This document shows positions 24,453-32,442 of a stretch of 36,879 nucleotides of DNA, piece by piece (the stretch's first letter is position 1; every line of letters starts with the position of its first letter). The notes below the pieces were generated by a model that was not told the origin of the DNA, did not search any database, and was given only the letters and a program-made list of their open reading frames with translations. The position numbers were made by a program, and so were the translations under genes. Source of the stretch: Pseudomonadota bacterium (lineage in GTDB: Bacteria; Pseudomonadota; Gammaproteobacteria; Xanthomonadales; Xanthomonadaceae); NCBI GenBank assembly GCA_018242445.1, contig JAFEBW010000055.1:1-36879 (forward strand), read 5' to 3'.

Positions 24453-26123
24453 ATGTCCGCACCGAGCCGCAAAGACCCCAGTCGCGTCATCCGCGCCCCG
24501 CGTGGCGCCACGCTTTCCTGCAAGTCGTGGCTGACCGAGGCGCCGTACCGGATGATCCAGAACAACCTCGACCCGGACGTGGCCGAGAACCCGGCGGAAC
24601 TGGTCGTCTACGGCGGCATCGGCCGCGCCGCGCGCGATTGGGACTGCTATGACGCAATCCTGAAATCGCTGCGTGAGCTGGGCGACGACGAATCCTTGCT
24701 GATCCAGTCCGGCAAACCCGTCGGCGTGTTCCCCACGCATCCGGACGCGCCGCGTGTGTTGCTCGCCAATTCCAACCTCGTGCCGCATTGGGCGACGTGG
24801 GAACACTTCAACGAACTCGATCGCAAGGGCCTGATGATGTACGGCCAGATGACGGCCGGCTCGTGGATCTACATCGGTTCGCAGGGCATCGTGCAAGGCA
24901 CTTACGAAACCTTCGTCGAAATGGGCCGGCAGCACTACGGCGGCGACCTCAAGGGCAAATGGATACTCACCGCGGGCCTGGGCGGCATGGGCGGCGCGCA
25001 GCCGCTGGCGGCCTCGCTCGCCGGCGCGTGCTCGCTGAACATCGAATGCCAGCAATCGCGCATCGACATGCGCCTGCGCACGCGCTACGTCGATGAGCAG
25101 GCCGGCGATCTCGACGACGCGCTGGCGCGGATCGACAAATACACCAAGGCCGGCGCGGCGAAGTCGATCGCCCTGCTCGGCAACGCCGCCGAGATCCTGC
25201 CCGAACTCGTGCGGCGCGGCGTGCGCCCGGACGCGGTCACCGACCAGACGTCCGCGCACGATCCGGTGCACGGCTACCTGCCGATCGGCTGGAGCGTGGA
25301 GCGCTGGCTGACCGAGCAGCGCACGAACCCGTCCGGGGTCAGCGCGGCGGCGAAACAATCCATGCGTGTGCATGTGGAAGCGATGCTCGCCTTCCAGCAA
25401 ATGGGCGTGCCGACCTTCGACTACGGCAACAACATTCGCCAGGTCGCCAAGGACGAGGGCTGCACGAATGCCTTCGATTTCCCCGGTTTCGTGCCGGCCT
25501 ACGTGCGCCCGCTGTTCTGCCGCGGCGTCGGGCCGTTCCGCTGGGTCGCGCTGTCCGGCGATCCGGAGGACATCTACAAGACCGACGCGAAGGTCAAGGA
25601 GCTCATCCCCGACGACGCGCACCTGCACCGCTGGCTGGACATGGCGCGCGAGCGCATCAGCTTCCAGGGCCTGCCGGCGCGCATCTGCTGGGTCGGTCTG
25701 GGCCAGCGCCACAAGCTCGGGCTCGCCTTCAACGAAATGGTGCGCCGTGGCGAATTGAAGGCGCCGATCGTGATCGGCCGCGACCATCTGGATTCCGGTT
25801 CCGTCGCATCGCCCAACCGCGAGACCGAATCCATGCGCGATGGCTCCGACGCGGTCTCCGACTGGCCGCTGCTCAACGCCATGCTCAACGTCGCCGGCGG
25901 CGCGACCTGGGTGTCGATCCACCACGGTGGCGGCGTCGGCATGGGCTACTCGCAGCATTCCGGCGTGGTGATCGTGTGCGATGGCAGCGCGGCGGCCGAC
26001 CGGCGCATCGCGCGCGTGCTGTGGAACGATCCGGGCACCGGCGTCATGCGCCACGCGGATGCCGGTTACGAGATCGCCAAGGCCTGCGCGGCCGAGCAGG
26101 GGCTGAAGATGCCGATGGCGTGA
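24453..26123 (+). CDS. hutU: urocanate hydratase
   Basis: A 556-residue cytoplasmic enzyme that converts urocanate to imidazolone propionate in histidine degradation using bound NAD. The length is standard for HutU. NAD-binding [15 protein letters not shown] and the conserved cysteine segment [13 protein letters not shown] are present, with [15 protein letters not shown] near the C-terminus. The ATG at 24453, with CGGAG about 8 nt upstream, is chosen; the frame is open to 24351 but that part is not family-like. No hutH, hutI or hutG lies next to it: the neighbours are ogt and tonB. A GATAAT box at 24404-24409 is a possible -10. Confidence 0.96.
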   Translation: MSAPSRKDPSRVIRAPRGATLSCKSWLTEAPYRMIQNNLDPDVAENPAELVVYGGIGRAARDWDCYDAILKSLRELGDDESLLIQSGKPVGVFPTHPDAPRVLLANSNLVPHWATWEHFNELDRKGLMMYGQMTAGSWIYIGSQGIVQGTYETFVEMGRQHYGGDLKGKWILTAGLGGMGGAQPLAASLAGACSLNIECQQSRIDMRLRTRYVDEQAGDLDDALARIDKYTKAGAAKSIALLGNAAEILPELVRRGVRPDAVTDQTSAHDPVHGYLPIGWSVERWLTEQRTNPSGVSAAAKQSMRVHVEAMLAFQQMGVPTFDYGNNIRQVAKDEGCTNAFDFPGFVPAYVRPLFCRGVGPFRWVALSGDPEDIYKTDAKVKELIPDDAHLHRWLDMARERISFQGLPARICWVGLGQRHKLGLAFNEMVRRGELKAPIVIGRDHLDSGSVASPNRETESMRDGSDAVSDWPLLNAMLNVAGGATWVSIHHGGGVGMGYSQHSGVVIVCDGSAAADRRIARVLWNDPGTGVMRHADAGYEIAKACAAEQGLKMPMA

Positions 26124-26125
26124 AC

Positions 26126-26146
26126 CCCGCGTGGACAGCGCGCGGG
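26126..26146. terminator. hairpin between convergent hutU and tonB
   Basis: CCCGCG (26126-26131) and CGCGGG (26141-26146) form a 6-bp GC stem with a 9-nt loop, starting 3 bp after the hutU stop codon. No T run follows. It is the only structure seen in the 45-bp gap. Confidence 0.35.
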
Positions 26147-26168
26147 TGTCATGCCGCAAGCCGTGGCC

Positions 26169-27056
26169 TCACTCCACGCGGGTCGCCCCGCCAGCGTCGT
26201 AGTGGAAGGTGCGGGTGATGTTGAGGATGTCCGGGTTGTCCTTCGTGCGCGGCAGCTCGCCGAACGGGGCGGCCATGCGCACGAGTTGCTGCGCGGCCTG
26301 ATCGAGCACCGGGATGCCGCTGGACTGGATGACTTGCGGCGCGCTGGCCAGCGTGCCGTCGCGGCGAATCTCCACGGTCAGCACCACCGATCCCGACAAG
26401 TGCTGTCGCCGGGCTTCATCGGGAAAATTGAGCGTGCCCATGCGTTCGAGCCGGGCCACGTAGGCGCGCATGTAGGCGGCGTATGCGTAAGCGGTGGTGC
26501 TGGCGCTGATGAAGGCGCGCACCGGGCGCCGCGCCTCGGCTTGCAGGCGACGTTGCAGCTCGGGCGTGAGGCGAGCCATCTCCAGATCCTGCTCGGTCAG
26601 TTTGGCCCCGGTCGGCAAGGGCTGCGTGCTGACCGGCTGCGCTTCCTGCGGGGCCATCACGTCGCGGCTCGATGCGGTGGTGGTGAGCAGCCGCTGCGCG
26701 GCGTCGGGCTGCGGCGGCGGGTTCTGTTTTTCCATCGGTTGCGGGGCGATGCCGGGCGTCGGCTTGGGCACCACCGCCAGTTGCGCTTCGCCCGGACGCA
26801 GCGCGACCTCGCTGTGCCCGCCGCCCTGCTGGTTGGCCTCGGCGAGGAAGTCGGCCTGCTTGGGCGGCTCGTTGGTGCGGGTCTGGGTGAGGATCACGTC
26901 CAGGACCGGCATCACCGGGGCTGGATCCTCCAGCGTGAAACCGACCCCGAGCACGAGGATGCCGTGCACCAATGCCGACAGCGCCAGCGTGGCGACGAGG
27001 CGATCCTCCGGGCCGATGCGGCGGCGCGGCGGCGGGGGGGCGACGACCGCGTTCAT
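26169..27056 (-). CDS. energy transducer TonB (TonB3-like)
   Basis: A 295-residue protein that links the proton-motive force of the inner membrane to the outer membrane. It has a short cytoplasmic N-terminus, one transmembrane helix (LVATLALSALVHGILVLGVGF, about 18-38), a Pro/Gln-rich periplasmic linker (about 60-150) and a C-terminal TonB domain (about 205-285). The latter includes HLSGSVVLTVEIRRDG and QSSGIPVLDQAAQQLVRMAA. The ATG at 27056 is chosen; the open frame upstream runs into gshB. It lies 55 bp after gshB on the same strand. In P. aeruginosa the equivalent gene next to gshB and pilG is tonB3, which affects twitching; that role is inferred here from order only. Confidence 0.87.
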   Translation of the reverse strand: MNAVVAPPPPRRRIGPEDRLVATLALSALVHGILVLGVGFTLEDPAPVMPVLDVILTQTRTNEPPKQADFLAEANQQGGGHSEVALRPGEAQLAVVPKPTPGIAPQPMEKQNPPPQPDAAQRLLTTTASSRDVMAPQEAQPVSTQPLPTGAKLTEQDLEMARLTPELQRRLQAEARRPVRAFISASTTAYAYAAYMRAYVARLERMGTLNFPDEARRQHLSGSVVLTVEIRRDGTLASAPQVIQSSGIPVLDQAAQQLVRMAAPFGELPRTKDNPDILNITRTFHYDAGGATRVE

Positions 27057-27111
27057 CGCCGTGCCGCTCGTGTGCGGACGGCGCGATGCGGTCGCGGCGT
27101 GCGCCGAGCCT

Positions 27112-28080
27112 TCATGCGCGGGCCTGCGCGACGCGCCGTTCGATGGCATCGAACAACAGGCCGGCGATGTTCAGGCCGAACTGCTTGTCCAGCTCGCGGA
27201 TGCAGGTCGGGCTGGTGACGTTGACCTCGGTCAGCCAGTCGCCGATCACGTCCAGGCCCACGAACAGCATGCCGCGGCGCTTGAGCTCGGGCCCCACTTG
27301 CGCGGCGATCCAGCGGTCGCGCTCGCTCAAGGGCCGGCCTTCGCCACGCCCGCCGGCGGCGAGGTTGCCGCGGAACTCCTTGCCCTGCGGAATGCGCGCC
27401 AGGCAGTAGGGCACAGCCTCGCCATCGACCAGCAGGATGCGCTTGTCGCCATCCACGATTTCCGGCAGGTAGCGTTGCGCCATCACCAGTTGGCCGGGCT
27501 GCGATTTCGACCCGCCCAGCAAGGTTTCCAGAATGACGTTGAGGTTGGGGTCGCCGGCATCGGCGCGGAAGATCGAGCGCCCGCCCATGCCGTCCAGCGG
27601 CTTGAGCACGGCCTGCCGGTGTTGCTCGACGAAAGCGCGCAGCGCCGCCGGATCGCGCGAGACGAGGGTCGGCGGGCAGCACTGCGGGAACAGGAAAGCC
27701 GCCAGTTTCTCGTTCAGGTCGCGCAGGCCCTGCGGGTCGTTCACCACCAGCACGCCCTCGCGCTGGGCCAGCGACAGGATATGGGTGTCGTGCAGGTAGG
27801 CCGCGTCCACCGGCGGGTCGGTGCGCATCAGGATGGCGTCGATGCCACGCAGGGGGCGGGTGCGCGTTTCCCCGAGGCTGAACCAGTGCGCGGGGTCGTC
27901 GTGCACCTGCAAGGGCGCGCAGCGCGCCTGCGGCTGCCCGTCGGCCAGTCCCAGCCCGCCGGGCAGGACGTAATGCAGCCGGTGGCCGCGCCGCCGGGCT
28001 TCCAGCAACATGGCGAACGAGGAATCCTTGGCGACGTGGATCGCGTCGATCGGATCCATGACCACGGCGATGTCCAGCAT
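27112..28080 (-). CDS. gshB: glutathione synthetase
   Basis: A 322-residue ATP-grasp ligase that joins glycine to gamma-glutamylcysteine. The opening LDIAVVMDPIDAIHVAKDSSFAMLLEA and the segments MRTDPPVDAAYLHDT, VLKPLDGMGGRSIFR (ATP lid) and LFVGLDVIGDWLTEVNVTSPT (metal and substrate binding) are diagnostic. AGGGG lies 8 nt before the ATG at 28080. It is transcribed away from pilG, and tonB follows. Length matches E. coli GshB (about 316). Confidence 0.97.
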   Translation of the reverse strand: MLDIAVVMDPIDAIHVAKDSSFAMLLEARRRGHRLHYVLPGGLGLADGQPQARCAPLQVHDDPAHWFSLGETRTRPLRGIDAILMRTDPPVDAAYLHDTHILSLAQREGVLVVNDPQGLRDLNEKLAAFLFPQCCPPTLVSRDPAALRAFVEQHRQAVLKPLDGMGGRSIFRADAGDPNLNVILETLLGGSKSQPGQLVMAQRYLPEIVDGDKRILLVDGEAVPYCLARIPQGKEFRGNLAAGGRGEGRPLSERDRWIAAQVGPELKRRGMLFVGLDVIGDWLTEVNVTSPTCIRELDKQFGLNIAGLLFDAIERRVAQARA

Positions 28081-28169
28081 CTTAAAACCCCTGCATGGGT
28101 GTATCCTCACTGCCGGCCGGGGGGTGGGGGCCCCGCGGCCTCGACCATGCTGGCGATGGTAGCAGTCAG

Positions 28170-28199
28170 GTGCAAGAAAACGTGCAAAATGCGGTGCAA
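28170..28199 (+). promoter_or_regulatory. three direct GTGCAA repeats with 12-nt period
   Basis: GTGCAA occurs at 28170-28175, 28182-28187 and 28194-28199, each starting exactly 12 nt after the last. The array ends 14 nt before a TTGACA box. It is non-coding (between gshB and pilG). Such phased hexamers suggest a regulator binding site controlling pilG or gshB; no known factor is assigned. Confidence 0.5.
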
Positions 28200-28213
28200 T
28201 GCGTTGAAGACGC

Positions 28214-28244
28214 TTGACAGTATCGCGGCCGACTGAGATATAGA
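28214..28244 (+). promoter_or_regulatory. candidate promoter of the pilG operon
   Basis: A perfect -35 hexamer TTGACA (28214-28219) is followed by TATAGA (28239-28244; 19-nt spacer) or, at 17 nt, GATATA. It lies about 70 nt upstream of the pilG start. The -10 is imperfect whichever spacing is used, so an activator may be needed. Confidence 0.5.
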
Positions 28245-28314
28245 TGGTTCGCGCCGCAACTTCCGACGATCAAAGGTGGGCCAGCATGAACCCGGCAGCG
28301 ACAGGGGATCATCG

Positions 28315-28716
28315 ATGGATGACGTGAAAAACGGCGGCACGGCCCAAGGGCTGAAAGTGATGGTCATCGACGACTCGAAGACCATCCGGCGAACCGCCGA
28401 GAGCCTGCTCAAGCGGGAAGGCTACGACGTGGTCACCGCCACCGACGGCTACGAGGCGTTGGCGAAGATCGCCGACCATCAGCCGCAGATCATTTTCGTG
28501 GACATCATGATGCCGCGTCTGGACGGCTACCAGACCTGCGCGCTCATCAAGAACCACCAGATGTTCCGTTCCACGCCGGTGATCATGCTGTCCTCGAAGG
28601 ACGGCCTGTTCGACAAGGCGCGCGGGCGGATCGTCGGGTCCGAGCAGTACCTGACCAAACCCTTCACCCGCGAAGAGCTGCTGTCGGCCATTCGCACGCA
28701 CGTTCCCAAGGGCTGA
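28315..28716 (+). CDS. pilG: twitching motility response regulator PilG
   Basis: A 133-residue single-domain CheY-like receiver. The acidic pocket is DD (19-20), the phospho-acceptor is Asp63 in IIFVDIMMP, and SS (93-94) and Lys115 (LTKPF) complete the site. In type IV pilus systems PilG acts on pilus extension (PilB) and cAMP output. AGGGGATC precedes the ATG at 28315. It is first in pilG-pilH-pilI-pilJ-chpA, with a candidate promoter at 28214-28244. Confidence 0.94.
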   Translation: MDDVKNGGTAQGLKVMVIDDSKTIRRTAESLLKREGYDVVTATDGYEALAKIADHQPQIIFVDIMMPRLDGYQTCALIKNHQMFRSTPVIMLSSKDGLFDKARGRIVGSEQYLTKPFTREELLSAIRTHVPKG

Positions 28717-28772
28717 AACGCATAGGCAATCGCTGTACCGCATCACAGATCGGGCCGTTTCGGGGATTTAGC

Positions 28773-29141
28773 ATGGCACGCATCGCAATCATCGAGGATT
28801 CGCTGACCGACAAGGCGGTGTTCACCGAGATGTTGCGTCGGCATGGTCACGAGGTGATCAGCGCGGGCAGTGCCGAGGAAGGGGTGGAGCTGGTCAAGCG
28901 GGAGTTGCCGGCCTTGGTGTTGATGGATGTCATCCTGCCGGGCATGAACGGGTTTCAGGCCACGCGGGCGTTGAGCAAGGATCCGAAGACCAGCGCGATT
29001 CCGGTGATCATCGTGAGCACGAAGGCGATGGAAACCGACAGGGCATGGGGCATGCGTCAGGGAGCCAAGGAGTACATGGTCAAACCACCGAGCGAAGCGG
29101 ATCTGATCGGGCGCATCAATTCCCTGTTGGGGATCGGCTGA
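28773..29141 (+). CDS. pilH: twitching motility response regulator PilH
   Basis: A 122-residue single-domain receiver. The acidic residues are Glu8 and Asp9, the phospho-acceptor is Asp52 (LVLMDVILPGMNG), and Lys104 lies in MVKPP. This matches the PilH type, which drains phosphate from ChpA or controls pilus retraction. GGGGA lies 9 nt before the ATG. It starts 56 bp after pilG and ends 5 bp before pilI. Confidence 0.93.
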   Translation: MARIAIIEDSLTDKAVFTEMLRRHGHEVISAGSAEEGVELVKRELPALVLMDVILPGMNGFQATRALSKDPKTSAIPVIIVSTKAMETDRAWGMRQGAKEYMVKPPSEADLIGRINSLLGIG

Positions 29142-29146
29142 CCGTC

Positions 29147-30313
29147 ATGGCCAAACGTCGCAACAAGAACAAGAAGGCCGGCCCGGTCAAGATCATCCGC
29201 CCGGCGGAGCTCGATGCCGCGCCGGTGGAGTCGGCACACGTCGATGCTCCCGTCGACGACATGCCGCAGCCGGCGGCCGCAGCCGTCGAAGACGAAGCCG
29301 TCGCCGATCAGGTCGCGGAATTCGAACAGCCCGCGCACGCGATGGCCGAGCCTGAGCCTGAGTCGGTTGCCTCCGCGGCAGAGCCCGATGCGCATGCCGG
29401 CGAGCAGGTTCATGCATTCGAGGCCGATGCCTTCGAAACGCACGCCGACGAAGCAGCGGCCATCCCGACGCCCGCGCCCGTGCCGGAGTTCGACGACGCC
29501 TCGGCCCTGTTGGCGGGAGCCATCGCGGTCGATCCGCACGCCGCAGCGCCGCGCAGCATCGAGTCGATCCCGATCGCCGAGCCGGGCCATGAGTGGCTTG
29601 CCGCTGCGGATCGACACTTCCCGCCGCCGCCCAAAGCGTCGGATGAGCACACGGATGAAGCCGGGTCTGCCGGTGAATCGGCTGCCGGTGTGGTCGCGCC
29701 GGAGGCCGAGGCCGCACTTTCCGAGCCGGTCGAAGTGGAAGCCGTCGAGGCAGAACCGGAGCGCGTCGGGCCGAGCGAGCCGCGCATGGCCGCGTTCGCC
29801 AAACTGTCCGAATACCAGGCGCTGTCGCTGGCCCACGTGGCTGGTTTGCCGGAGGAGTCCGATGTCCCGGGCCACTGGCGCGGCGTCGGTTTCGGCATCG
29901 GCGGCCGCCGCCTGGTGACGGGGTTCGAGGAAATCGTCGAGGTCATCCGCATGCCGCAGGTCACCCACGTTCCCGGCACCCAGCCGTGGATGCTGGGCGT
30001 GGCCAACGTGCGCGGCACCTTGCTGCCGGTGGTCGATCTCAAACAGTTCCTCGAAGGCGAGCGCACGGTGGTGTACGAAGGCCAGCGGGTGATGGTGATC
30101 CGCCAGGCGGGCGGCAACGTCGCCGTGCTGATCGACCAGTTGTTCGGCCAGCGCACGTTCAACGACAGCCACAAGGTCGCCGACGCCATGGGGGCCGGTA
30201 CGCGCTACGGCCATTTCATCAAGCAGGTGTACCGCGTGGGCGACATCGACTGGGGCGTGTTCAACATGACGATGTTGACGCGCACTCCGGAATTCAGGCA
30301 GGCCGCAGCATGA
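29147..30313 (+). CDS. pilI: CheW-like adaptor PilI with long acidic N-terminal extension
   Basis: A 388-residue protein. The C-terminal part (about 215-385) is a CheW domain: YQALSLAHVAGLPEE, GVGFGIGGRRLVTGFEEIVEV, WMLGVANVRGTLLPVVDLKQFL and MVIRQAGGNVAVLIDQLFG. It should bridge the receptor PilJ and the kinase ChpA. Ordinary PilI is about 180 residues, so about 200 are extra: a basic start (AKRRNKNKKAGPVKIIRP), then a low-complexity Ala/Glu/Pro-rich, probably disordered acidic stretch (about 22-205). The ATG at 29147 is chosen 5 bp after pilH; a start nearer the CheW domain (Met at MAAFAKLSEY) cannot be excluded. The coding pattern continues through the extension. Confidence 0.86.
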   Translation: MAKRRNKNKKAGPVKIIRPAELDAAPVESAHVDAPVDDMPQPAAAAVEDEAVADQVAEFEQPAHAMAEPEPESVASAAEPDAHAGEQVHAFEADAFETHADEAAAIPTPAPVPEFDDASALLAGAIAVDPHAAAPRSIESIPIAEPGHEWLAAADRHFPPPPKASDEHTDEAGSAGESAAGVVAPEAEAALSEPVEVEAVEAEPERVGPSEPRMAAFAKLSEYQALSLAHVAGLPEESDVPGHWRGVGFGIGGRRLVTGFEEIVEVIRMPQVTHVPGTQPWMLGVANVRGTLLPVVDLKQFLEGERTVVYEGQRVMVIRQAGGNVAVLIDQLFGQRTFNDSHKVADAMGAGTRYGHFIKQVYRVGDIDWGVFNMTMLTRTPEFRQAAA

Positions 30314-30350
30314 GCGGCACATCCCAATCACAGGCGATCGAGGTTGAGTC

Positions 30351-32369
30351 ATGAGCAATGTAGGCGGTGGACTGGCGGGACGCGGCACCACGTTCTGGAT
30401 GGCTTTGGTGGGTGTGTCGGCAGTGGTGTTCGGCGCGAACTACCTCGCTTCGACCTTGCAGACCAGCCGTGAGACGTGGGCGCGCGGCCTCGTCGCCGAC
30501 ATCCAGGTGAAGTCGCAGCAGTTGGCCAAGCAGAGCGCGGACGCCGTGGCCGGCGACGAGACCTCCTTCGCCCATTTCAAGACGACGCGCGATGCCATCG
30601 ACGCGGATGTCAAACAGCTCCAGCAAGGCAAGGGCGTGTACGGCGGTTATGCCGGCGCGCAGGCGGTCGGCGGGCCGCTGGACACGCTGGCCGGCACCTG
30701 GAGTTCGATGTCCTCCAACGCCGATCTCATCATCCGCAATCAGGATCAGGTGACCGGCATCGCCCAGAACGCCGACAAGTTCACCGGCGCGGTGCCGCAG
30801 TTGCAGGCCCGTCTGGACGAGGTCGCGCGCGCCATGTCCGACGGCGGCGCGCCGGCGCAGCAGTTGTTCATGGCCATGCGCCAGGTCAACCTCGTCAACA
30901 AGATCGCCAGCGACGTGGCGCAGGTGCGCGTGGGTGGTGCTACCGGGCAGGGTGCGGCCGACGCGCTGGGCCGCGACTCGACCATGTTCAACAACGTGCT
31001 CAAGGGCTTCCAGGAAGGCGACTCCACCCTGGGCATCACCAAGCTCAACGGTTCGACCTCGGTGGCCTCGCTGTCGCAGGTCGCGCGGCTGAATTCCGAC
31101 GCGCAGCAGTCGATCAGCACCATCCTTTCATCCGCCAAGCAGTTCTCCGCGGTGCAGGACGCCAACAAGCAGATCTCCGACGGTTCCAGCCAGTTGCTCA
31201 ACAACGCGCAGGACCTGTACTCGGCCTTCAACAACATCTCCCTGCGGCGCTTCTTCCCCAACACCTATTGGGCGATGGCTTCGGCGCTTGGCTTGCTGTT
31301 CGGCCTGATCGGCGCGGCCTTCAAGATCTACTCCGACCAGCGCACCCGGTTCCGCAAGTCGCAGGAAGACAGCCAGCGCAATCAGGAAGCCATCATGCGC
31401 CTGCTGAACGAAACCGGCTCGCTCGCCGAGGGCGACTTGACGGTGCGGGCGACGGTGACCGAGGACATCACCGGCGCCATCGCCGACTCGATCAACCTCG
31501 CCGTGGAAGAGCTGCGCTCCCTGGTGACCACGATCAACGAGACCGCCGTGCAGGTGGCCGCCGCATCGCAGGAAACGCAGGCGACCGCCATGCATCTGGC
31601 CGACGCCGCCGAACATCAGGCGCAGCAGATCAACACCGCCTCCGACAAGATTTCCGAAATGGCGGCGTCGATCGACGAGGTGTCGAAGAACTCCGCCGAG
31701 TCGGCCGAGGTGGCCCAGCGCTCGGTGCAGATCGCCGCCAAGGGTGCCGACGTGGTGCGCCAGACGATCCAGGGCATGGACTCCATTCGCGACCAGATCC
31801 AGGAAACCTCCAAGCGCATCAAGCGGCTGGGCGAAAGCTCGCAGGAAATCGGCTCGATCGTGGAACTGATCAACGACATCTCCGAGCAGACCAACATCCT
31901 CGCCCTGAACGCCGCCATTCAGGCCGCATCGGCCGGCGAGGCCGGTCGCGGGTTCGCGGTGGTGGCCGACGAGGTGCAGCGCCTCGCAGAGCGCGCGTCC
32001 AACGCCACGAAACGCATCGAAACGCTGGTGCAGACGATTCAGGCCGACACCAACGAAGCGGTGAACTCGATGGAACAGACCACCGCCGAGGTGGTGTCGG
32101 GTGCCCGCCTCGCCGAGGACGCCGGCCTGGCGCTGGGCGAGATCGAAACGGTGTCGAACGACCTCGCCAACCTGATTTCCAACATCTCCACCGCGGCGCG
32201 CCAGCAGTCGGATGCGGCCTCGGACATCACCGCGACGATGAACACGATTCAGGAGATCACCTCGCAGACCTCGCACGGCGCCAGCCAGACGGCCGAGTCG
32301 ATCGGCAACCTGGCCCAGCTCGCCGCGAACCTGCGCCGCTCGGTCGCCGACTTCAAGCTGCCGGGTTGA
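30351..32369 (+). CDS. pilJ: twitching methyl-accepting chemotaxis protein PilJ
   Basis: A 672-residue inner-membrane receptor. Transmembrane helix 1 (about 13-33) and helix 2 (about 305-325, [19 protein letters not shown]) flank a periplasmic helical domain (about 35-300). A cytoplasmic HAMP-like and signalling part follows, with the conserved hairpin around [20 protein letters not shown] (about 529-548). It senses surface contact or pilus state and controls ChpA through PilI. Its length matches known PilJ. pilI ends 37 bp before it and chpA starts 73 bp after it. Confidence 0.94.
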   Translation: MSNVGGGLAGRGTTFWMALVGVSAVVFGANYLASTLQTSRETWARGLVADIQVKSQQLAKQSADAVAGDETSFAHFKTTRDAIDADVKQLQQGKGVYGGYAGAQAVGGPLDTLAGTWSSMSSNADLIIRNQDQVTGIAQNADKFTGAVPQLQARLDEVARAMSDGGAPAQQLFMAMRQVNLVNKIASDVAQVRVGGATGQGAADALGRDSTMFNNVLKGFQEGDSTLGITKLNGSTSVASLSQVARLNSDAQQSISTILSSAKQFSAVQDANKQISDGSSQLLNNAQDLYSAFNNISLRRFFPNTYWAMASALGLLFGLIGAAFKIYSDQRTRFRKSQEDSQRNQEAIMRLLNETGSLAEGDLTVRATVTEDITGAIADSINLAVEELRSLVTTINETAVQVAAASQETQATAMHLADAAEHQAQQINTASDKISEMAASIDEVSKNSAESAEVAQRSVQIAAKGADVVRQTIQGMDSIRDQIQETSKRIKRLGESSQEIGSIVELINDISEQTNILALNAAIQAASAGEAGRGFAVVADEVQRLAERASNATKRIETLVQTIQADTNEAVNSMEQTTAEVVSGARLAEDAGLALGEIETVSNDLANLISNISTAARQQSDAASDITATMNTIQEITSQTSHGASQTAESIGNLAQLAANLRRSVADFKLPG

Positions 32370-32442
32370 CGGGAACGCAACACATGCCAGCATGACGCCG
32401 CGCCGTCGCGACGATGGATCGGCACACTGACAGGATTCCGGG

